Assembly (NCBI GenBank): GCA_002348545.1 | Contig: DEBM01000064.1 | Coordinates: forward strand, 1 to 47,347 | Origin: Balneolaceae bacterium UBA2956 | GTDB taxonomy: Bacteria > Bacteroidota > Rhodothermia > Balneolales > Balneolaceae | Direction: 5' to 3' | DNA length: 47,347 nucleotides | Part shown: one piece after another, positions 42,701-47,347 of the stretch | How positions within the stretch are numbered: the stretch's first letter is position 1 | Layout: each line of letters begins with the position of its first letter | The notes under the pieces: generated by a model | The model's input: the letters and a program-made list of their open reading frames with translations, nothing else | The model's database searches: none | Told to the model about the DNA's origin: nothing | Position numbers and translations under genes: made by a program

Positions 42701-45259
42701 GCACACGCAAATCTAAATCCAGAGAAAGATGGTGATATTATCCCATCACATGAATTATTCTCTGGTTATCATCGATTATTCTTTGAAGAATCTGCCGATC
42801 AGCAAGTTGGTTTTGTGAATAATTCATCAGAGTCTGTGACAATTTCTGGCTATGCATTTACTGATGCTCCAGGCTTTAAAATTGGGGCTGATCCGACCAA
42901 TACTGTAATTGCAGCGGGCGGTGTATTTAGTACAACAGTGAGTTACTTTGATCCTGATAGTTCAAACAGTACTGGTCAATTAGCTTTTAGCTTATCGAGT
43001 GGTACAGATGTCTCAATTCCACTATATGGGAGAACACTTGAGTTCCCAACCATTCGTCTGTCTGAAGAATTTACTGACGCTGGCGAAGTTAATTTGGGTG
43101 ACGTTGTAACTGGTTCTTTTGATATAATTAATGAAAGTAGTGTGCCGCTCTATTTTGAAGTAATGCAGTCGCTGCAAATGCAAGATCCGGCAATGAATGA
43201 ATCATTGAATGAAATTATAACATTTGAGCCAATCCTTTCAATTGTAAAAGATAAAAAACTCAAACGTGATAGAGTGATTGAAAGACTTAAAGGAATGAAC
43301 TTGGGTGATTATGATAATACTGAAAGTATTAAGCTTGAAGTAGATCCAGGCTTATTTGATCATGATGGCGGTGGTACAGGGGGGGGCACTCCAGTTATGG
43401 GTGAACCAATCACAATTTGGATGGATGATCTAAATGATCCAAATTATACACTGGCTAATTGGATTGTTAGAGATCTGTCTGGAGTTGGTGAATTTTGGGA
43501 TTTATTTAATTTGCCAGATCCTGAGAATCAAGATAATCTCGTATTCTTTGTAGGTGATTTCCAGGCTGGATATTTAAATGATGCATTCACAGATGCTATT
43601 ACTCCTTCTTTTGACTTTAGTAATTTAGTTGATGCAGAAGGGAATGAATACATACCTGCTTTCTTGGAATTTGATTATGCAGCATTAGTAGAAGATGGAT
43701 ATGATCAATTATTAATTGCTGTATTTATCGATGGTGGTTTTGCTGGCATGATAGATGAGACATATTATGGTACATTAATAGCCGACGGTTCATACCAAAA
43801 ATCTATTATTGATATTTCAATGCTTGCCGGAGAAACTGACGTGAGATTTGCGTTTGCCTTCTCTTCCGATGCGGACTATGTTGAGGGCTGGGGAGCATTA
43901 TTTGATAATGTTGGAATATCTGTAGCAGAAAATCCTCTTTTTATGTCTGAAACTGATGGAATGGTAGAACCTGGTAACTATGAAACAGTAACTGTAGGAG
44001 TTGAAACAGGTAAGCTAGGTGCTGGCTCTGGGTCATTTAGTCTTATATCTATGATTAATAATAACAGTTTAGATGGTTTTTATTACGGACCTGCGGTTCA
44101 CTCATTAGATTTCATGATTAAAAATCAACCACCAGTTGCAAATGATGATACGATGATGGTTGTTTCTGGAGATGTCATAAATACCTTGGATATTGCGGCA
44201 TTTGCGGCATCAAATGACTATGATGATTCAGGACAAGCTTTTGTAACAGACATTACAGATCCTGTCTATGGTAGTTTTAAGTACCTCGAAATAGATGGCC
44301 CTCCATATTATGTAGCTCCATTGAATTTTGATGGTATGGATATGATAACATACCAAATAAGCGATGGAATAGACTATTCAGAGGCAGTAATTTATATCAT
44401 GGTAATGGCGGAGCCTGGATTTAAAACAGGTGCAACTCAACAATTTGTTTTATTAGAAGATAACGAGTTAATTCTTAGTACCATGACTATGGCCGCTGGT
44501 GTAGGTGGTATGGATAAAAACATGATGGTTTGGGGTAAATCAATGCATGATGCAGTACAAGTGACCCATACACCTGGTGAACATGTTATTATGATTACAG
44601 CTGCAGAGGACTACTATGGGCAGTCGGAAGCTATGCTTTATGCTGGTCATGAAACCCATGTGATGGATTCCATGATGGTTTCTGTAGTAATAACTCCTGT
44701 TAATGATGTACCAATAGCATCATTTAATATTGAGCAAAATCAAGTGGGTGGCAGTGAATTTAATTTCGCTAACACTTCAAATGATGCACGTGATCCTGAA
44801 GGGGCTATTGTTCAATATGAATGGCATTTTGGAGATGGAAACATAAGTAATGAAAAAGATCCATACCACAATTATATGGCAGTGGGAGATTATAGCGTAA
44901 CTTTAAAAGTCACTGATAACAGTGGTTCGGAAGCAGAATACTCTGAAAATGTGAGTGTAACTGTCTTAACAAGCAGTGAGGATCTTACTAATCCAAATGT
45001 TTATTCTTTAGCACAGAACTATCCGAATCCATTTAACCCAAGTACATTAATACAATACAGTATAGCAGAGCCAGGCAACGTAACTTTAGAAGTTTATAAT
45101 ATGCTTGGGCAAAAAGTTGCTCAACTGGTTAATGGAACTCAGAATGCAGGATCACATACTATACAGTTTGATGCTTCAGCACTCTCTTCAGGGGTTTATA
45201 TCTATCAGCTTAAATCAGGTAGCTACCTGGAAACCAGAAAGATGATGCTTATTAAATAA
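39710..45259 (+). CDS. subtilisin-like S8 protease with tandem carbohydrate-binding-like modules and T9SS sorting domain
   Basis: 1849 residues from the ATG at 39710 (MKNIYQISFFF); an in-frame ATG at 39674 would only add residues before the signal peptide, which ends NINAQ. In order: an I9-like propeptide (about 40-120, VIVKVDETKF, VLKQLNSVPGVSAFPNYYF); two similar CBM4_9-type modules (about 200-350 and 359-508, both with FHVFLG and WDRYW); a third jelly-roll segment; the S8 domain with Asp in VVFDDGVDFSHPDL (about 705), His in HGTHVAGTIGA (about 772) and Ser in SGTSMASPHVTG (about 945); Ca-binding-type DLNGDGLISADEV; further beta-rich domains including a cadherin-like part; a PKD domain (about 1669-1755, YEWHFGDGN); and the T9SS domain (NYPNPFNPSTLI to MMLIK). 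It should act as a surface protease. Confidence 0.93.
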   Translation: MKNIYQISFFFSFLVCALLFTSSNINAQVSQNIVEYKGSKVVANSVIVKVDETKFKLNGLQVSNQARLESIKSGYGVEDTKKILFDGAEEWKVKVKDYENVLKQLNSVPGVSAFPNYYFSRGEYEITEAKQINSNMDGSEVSVDRIIKGNFTGSTISLESPKLTEHTDGKLPLVYSEDFSNATGYAQQAVHYRTGENENVVLNGGFDRLFQNDDWRMWDTYMEDNFGSISMEDTLKISVDQTGNHWDIQVAQILSPMQIDGLTMGGTWELSFKAMSPDGNKTFHVFLGENGGSWDRYWSVEGDGLVTVDGEWKTYTLTTEVDRSWENMKLGFEVAKDASDLHIDDVVLRHVPKEVEVENIVHNGNFSFSDSLWNVEGDRGTVTFDDSLKFVVESAGNPWELQAYQSLSADQIAALAEGGDWELTFDAMSPNGSKNFHVFLGQVGGNWDRYWPSNGPGGNGPGDVVVDGEMKTYKLTTNINYVWENMKLGFEVAGDDADLIIDNVSLNRAVAPGPRGVAIATGEGTAGSNSDAGSFGWDVANENLSYGLNLEGDVEFYGAYRSPMLDLSGLDSTKLYRMKLDYENLMRYGYKELVIFSKNNGYTAFDMSPYDEYIWLFIPASFIGDSVFYQIGTSGFAPAGTNGSIANFDNIVIEEYPVNDPRINQQYSFYNDGTWEGGGTPGADISVFDAWELATGSDSAIVVVFDDGVDFSHPDLAHNAWVNSGEDLNGDGLISADEVNGVDDDQNGFVDDFHGWAPVYQDNRFINDGSFHGTHVAGTIGAVGNNGIGVSGVAQKVKIINVMMFDEFGGSSSAAILEGFQYISTLLDQGVEIIAINHSWGGGSAIVDEASNAFVMEMTAFAKDHGSHGAVWSVSAGNSSLNRDNQMYYSYPNNINSANIITVASSTADETPSSFTDFGNYTVDIFAPGSNIMSTYPNNEYVYMSGTSMASPHVTGAIALAKAYFPDESGVELMTRVLANGDAFNQYMMVGEGERLNAHANLNPEKDGDIIPSHELFSGYHRLFFEESADQQVGFVNNSSESVTISGYAFTDAPGFKIGADPTNTVIAAGGVFSTTVSYFDPDSSNSTGQLAFSLSSGTDVSIPLYGRTLEFPTIRLSEEFTDAGEVNLGDVVTGSFDIINESSVPLYFEVMQSLQMQDPAMNESLNEIITFEPILSIVKDKKLKRDRVIERLKGMNLGDYDNTESIKLEVDPGLFDHDGGGTGGGTPVMGEPITIWMDDLNDPNYTLANWIVRDLSGVGEFWDLFNLPDPENQDNLVFFVGDFQAGYLNDAFTDAITPSFDFSNLVDAEGNEYIPAFLEFDYAALVEDGYDQLLIAVFIDGGFAGMIDETYYGTLIADGSYQKSIIDISMLAGETDVRFAFAFSSDADYVEGWGALFDNVGISVAENPLFMSETDGMVEPGNYETVTVGVETGKLGAGSGSFSLISMINNNSLDGFYYGPAVHSLDFMIKNQPPVANDDTMMVVSGDVINTLDIAAFAASNDYDDSGQAFVTDITDPVYGSFKYLEIDGPPYYVAPLNFDGMDMITYQISDGIDYSEAVIYIMVMAEPGFKTGATQQFVLLEDNELILSTMTMAAGVGGMDKNMMVWGKSMHDAVQVTHTPGEHVIMITAAEDYYGQSEAMLYAGHETHVMDSMMVSVVITPVNDVPIASFNIEQNQVGGSEFNFANTSNDARDPEGAIVQYEWHFGDGNISNEKDPYHNYMAVGDYSVTLKVTDNSGSEAEYSENVSVTVLTSSEDLTNPNVYSLAQNYPNPFNPSTLIQYSIAEPGNVTLEVYNMLGQKVAQLVNGTQNAGSHTIQFDASALSSGVYIYQLKSGSYLETRKMMLIK

Positions 45260-45275
45260 GCCGCTTCTTTTAATA

Positions 45276-45749
45276 TTACCCTTTAGAATAGGTCAATAGA
45301 CTAACTACTTTATTGTAGACAGTCTGTTGACCTATTTCTTTGAAGCCATATTTTTCATGAAATCTTAGTGATTGTCTATTTGGGGGGGTAATATTCACTT
45401 CACAGCAAAATATATCTGGTTTGTGAGTATCAATCACAAAATCATATAATTGTTGACCATATCCTTTTTTTTGGTGTTCTTCGGCAACTATTATTCTGTC
45501 AACATATAAGAAATTTTGGTACCTATTTTTGAAGTATGAGTAATTTAGGCTCTTATATTCAGTTTTCTCGTCATATAAGAATATGAAACCTACAGGATCG
45601 GAATCTGATGAATACTGGATATAGCTATAGGCACAATTGATAGACTGTAAACTGAATTCTTCAAAGGTAAGTGAATTTACATTGGGTACTGAAGATTCAT
45701 TCCACTCATATATTAATTTTAAATCAATGGCCGTGATTGCTCTAATCAT
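45276..45749 (-). CDS. GNAT-family N-acetyltransferase
   Basis: 157 residues. The acetyl-CoA-binding motif A is visible as FLYVDRIIVAEEHQKKGYGQ (R/QxxGxG/A-type QKKGYG), then CEVNITPPNRQSLRFHEKYG and FKEIGQQTVYNK, the usual GNAT C-terminal end with N..S..F..K.GF. It transfers an acetyl group from acetyl-CoA to an amine; the substrate is unknown. No signal peptide. It converges with the S8 protease gene, and its last ~60 bases contain a long hairpin. The barrel protein gene lies 18 bases upstream on the same strand. Confidence 0.85.
   Translation of the reverse strand: MIRAITAIDLKLIYEWNESSVPNVNSLTFEEFSLQSINCAYSYIQYSSDSDPVGFIFLYDEKTEYKSLNYSYFKNRYQNFLYVDRIIVAEEHQKKGYGQQLYDFVIDTHKPDIFCCEVNITPPNRQSLRFHEKYGFKEIGQQTVYNKVVSLLTYSKG
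45287..45336 (+). terminator. long hairpin downstream of the S8 protease gene, inside the GNAT coding end
   Basis: AATAGGTCAATAGACT (45287-45302) pairs with AGTCTGTTGACCTATT (45321-45336), 15 Watson-Crick pairs and one T-G wobble; inside it CTAC (45305-45308) pairs with GTAG (45315-45318). It starts 28 bases after the S8 stop and is followed by TTCTTTG on the plus strand, so it may end that transcript. It lies wholly in the 3' coding part of the opposite GNAT gene. Confidence 0.6.
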
Positions 45750-45767
45750 TCAATTTGTTTAAAATGA

Positions 45768-46775
45768 CTACCAATTAATTACCCAGCCAAGATAAGGAAG
45801 AGGAAAAGCTACTCTATATGAGTCATCAAAAGTATCGCTCATTTTCAAAGAAATAAAAGCGATACCAAAATCTGTGGAAATTCTTTTGTCGAATTTCCTA
45901 AGACCATAAGCTAGTATTGCTGTTTCTTTCATTAACCAATTTTCTGAGACAAAACCGTATTTATTGCTAATTCTACTATAAGCATTTAACGTAATTACAT
46001 GAGAGGTTAATGATTTATTACCATAACTATGGCCAATTGCTAGGGTTAAATTTCTATTCTCTGTCCCCCTAGTAACTACTCCATAACCTAGCACAATAAA
46101 AGGGTTACTTTGATCAAAAATGCCTAATGATCCAATTAAAAGCCCACCACCTAGATAAGTATTATCATTGTATTGCTTACCTATTTTAGGGGTTATAAAT
46201 ATAGATGGTGTACCTTCATTTAGTAGTGATAAAAAATCTGCTCCAAAACCAATACTTATATTTTCACTGACTCCATAATTTACGGCATTAATGACTCCAT
46301 AAATATTTTGATAATATCCATTTCCTTCACCTAAAGAATAACCTGAAGGACTGAATAGATATCTTGTTTTATGTTGATTAGCAATACTATATCCTTCAGT
46401 ACCAATATCTTGCCATTCTAGAACTGTGAGTTTTACTACATCTGTATTTTTTATCCATACATTTGTCAACCCAGTCATATCAAATAATAATGAATCATTT
46501 GAGATCTCTAATAACTCACCTCGAAATGTTGAACCACCCATTATTTCAACTATAAAATTGGATTTTCTCGATATGCTGATATTGCCCAATAATTCTAGCT
46601 TTAAAAATATGGAGTCTGCATTTAATTCAATTATTTTCCCTTTAAGTAGTGTATTATCATCTATTTGAATTAGATAGCTTTGAATTACAGAGGAATCATC
46701 TATTTCTACACTTTGAGCCATTAAATTATGGCTGATAGCAAAATATAATAGAGTTATATAAGAGAAATATTTCAT
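45768..46775 (-). CDS. exported outer-membrane-type protein of unknown function
   Basis: 335 residues with a signal peptide (MKYFSYITLLYFAISHNLMA, cleavage after MAQ). Residues about 30-115 contain two similar small beta units (LIQIDDNTLLKGKIIELNAD SIFLKLE and FIVEIMGGSTFRGELLEISN DSLLFDM), each of the 'xG x(I/L) x D S (I/L)' kind found in Sm-like-fold export proteins. The rest has alternating aromatic strands (GVSENISIGFGADFLSLLNE, SIFITPKIGKQY, YLGGGLLIGSLGIF, LGYGVVTRGTENRNLTLAIG) and ends in PYLGWVINW, which fits a beta-barrel ending in an aromatic residue. No family name can be given. It is close behind the GNAT gene on the same strand. Confidence 0.65.
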   Translation of the reverse strand: MKYFSYITLLYFAISHNLMAQSVEIDDSSVIQSYLIQIDDNTLLKGKIIELNADSIFLKLELLGNISISRKSNFIVEIMGGSTFRGELLEISNDSLLFDMTGLTNVWIKNTDVVKLTVLEWQDIGTEGYSIANQHKTRYLFSPSGYSLGEGNGYYQNIYGVINAVNYGVSENISIGFGADFLSLLNEGTPSIFITPKIGKQYNDNTYLGGGLLIGSLGIFDQSNPFIVLGYGVVTRGTENRNLTLAIGHSYGNKSLTSHVITLNAYSRISNKYGFVSENWLMKETAILAYGLRKFDKRISTDFGIAFISLKMSDTFDDSYRVAFPLPYLGWVINW

Positions 46776-46803
46776 ACAGAGCTGTTAATTTAGCATTACT
46801 AAC

Positions 46804-46830
46804 AACATAAAGTTTTTTAAGCTTTATGTT
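46804..46830. terminator. candidate hairpin between barrel protein and deacetylase genes
   Basis: AACATAAAG (46804-46812) pairs with CTTTATGTT (46822-46830) over 9 bp with a 9-base loop. It lies 29 bases after the deacetylase stop, on the minus strand. No clear T run follows in that direction, so terminator activity is uncertain. Confidence 0.45.
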
Positions 46831-46858
46831 AAACGCTTGAAAAAATTTATTCGATTAG

Positions 46859-47347
46859 TTAATAAAATAAATTCGAAGCACTACGAAACGTATTACAGTG
46901 TGCTTCCAGAATTATTTTAATATCTGGGGCATATCCACCCCCCATTGTTGTCATAATTGGGATATCACTAGCCTTAGCTAAGCTAAAAACTAGCTCATCT
47001 CTTTCTTTACAACCGTTTAGAGTTAATCCAAGCCGGCCTAATTTATCTTCGGCTAATACATCTACACCTGCTAAATAGAATATAAAATCGGGATTTATCT
47101 CAGTTATAATGTTTGGCAAATATTTTTTTAATAAGCTGAGATATTTTTTGTCATCAGTATTGTCTTGTAATGGTATATCTAAATCGGAAGGAGGTTTGTG
47201 ATATGGATAATTATTAGCCCCATGCATACTGAAAGTATATATATTATCAATGTTTTTAAATATTTGGGCAGTACCATTGCCCTGATGTACGTCCAAGTCA
47301 ATGATCAATATTTGTGATACATGTGTGTTATCTAGTAAATATCTAGA
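46859..47347 (-). CDS. histone deacetylase family protein (5' part outside window)
   Basis: The frame is open to the window end: reading from 47347 it continues YLLDNTHVSQILIIDLDVHQ, GNGTAQIFKN. The metal-ligand motif DLDVHQGNG, YTFSMHG with NYPYHKP, AGVDVLAEDKLGRLGLT with a metal Asp, and a terminal GGGYAPD with the catalytic-type Tyr are all present, so the C-terminal ~160 residues of a deacetylase/AcuC-type domain are seen. Family members remove acetyl groups from lysine or small amines by a zinc mechanism; the target is unknown. The N-terminal half, including the His-His motif, is not in the window. Confidence 0.88.
   Translation of the reverse strand, partial: SRYLLDNTHVSQILIIDLDVHQGNGTAQIFKNIDNIYTFSMHGANNYPYHKPPSDLDIPLQDNTDDKKYLSLLKKYLPNIITEINPDFIFYLAGVDVLAEDKLGRLGLTLNGCKERDELVFSLAKASDIPIMTTMGGGYAPDIKIILEAHCNTFRSASNLFY

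Overview
The window comes from the chromosome of a Bacteroidota/Balneolota-like bacterium, probably marine or halotolerant. Four things point there. Five intact proteins end in a T9SS type A sorting domain built on NYPNPFNPST. One small protein has a PID-CTERM tail. Many genes encode secreted or lipoproteins ending their signal in 'AQ' or an LxxC lipobox. Regulatory signals are AT-rich and Shine-Dalgarno sites are mostly weak. The genus is inferred, not proven.

Layout. 1-1517: end of a large T9SS cargo protein and a small PID-CTERM protein. 1518-6988 (minus): an operon-like set of a CotH-kinase/lamin-tail T9SS protein, an exported ADP-ribosylglycohydrolase-family lipoprotein and an NTF2-like secreted protein. 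7054-10199 (minus): an LVIVD-repeat lipoprotein with a clear terminator, and a DUF305 lipoprotein with a Met/His-rich insert. 10588-14230: a small basic protein, a PlsC-type acyltransferase, a GbsR/MarR regulator, an FmdB-like protein that has lost its zinc cysteines, and an M28-PDZ peptidase. 14384-17077: a TPP riboswitch with a Shine-Dalgarno-sequestering hairpin in front of a TonB-dependent receptor, so probably a thiamine-related outer-membrane transporter. 17137-21474: a second CotH/LTD T9SS protein, a DUF2911 protein, exported MsrA and a small membrane protein. 21606-22211: tRNA-Leu(GAG) and a decayed secreted-protein gene.

22342-35132 is the replication-origin neighbourhood. A minus-strand operon carries dnaA, folB, folK, a deoxynucleoside kinase, a small membrane protein and a TPR protein. 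The likely oriC (two perfect TTATCCACA boxes and one near match) lies between dnaA and prmC. On the plus strand the run is eno, a T9SS-secreted endonuclease I, recF, a DUF721/DciA-like gene and a YbbR-domain gene. dnaN is not present. IspH (minus) follows, then an 800-base gap with a collapsed T9SS cargo pseudogene and a strong hairpin.

37233-47347 returns to accessory exported functions: a DPP-IV-like S9 peptidase; a 1849-residue subtilisin-like T9SS protease with a duplicated carbohydrate-binding-like module between propeptide and catalytic domain; a GNAT acetyltransferase whose 3' coding end contains a long hairpin; an outer-membrane barrel protein; and a histone-deacetylase-family gene cut by the window end. 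The clearest system-level result is the thiamine-riboswitch/TonB-receptor unit, whose alternative pairings can be read from the sequence. Other points of interest are the atypical oriC gene order and the exported CotH/ADP-ribosylglycohydrolase operon.
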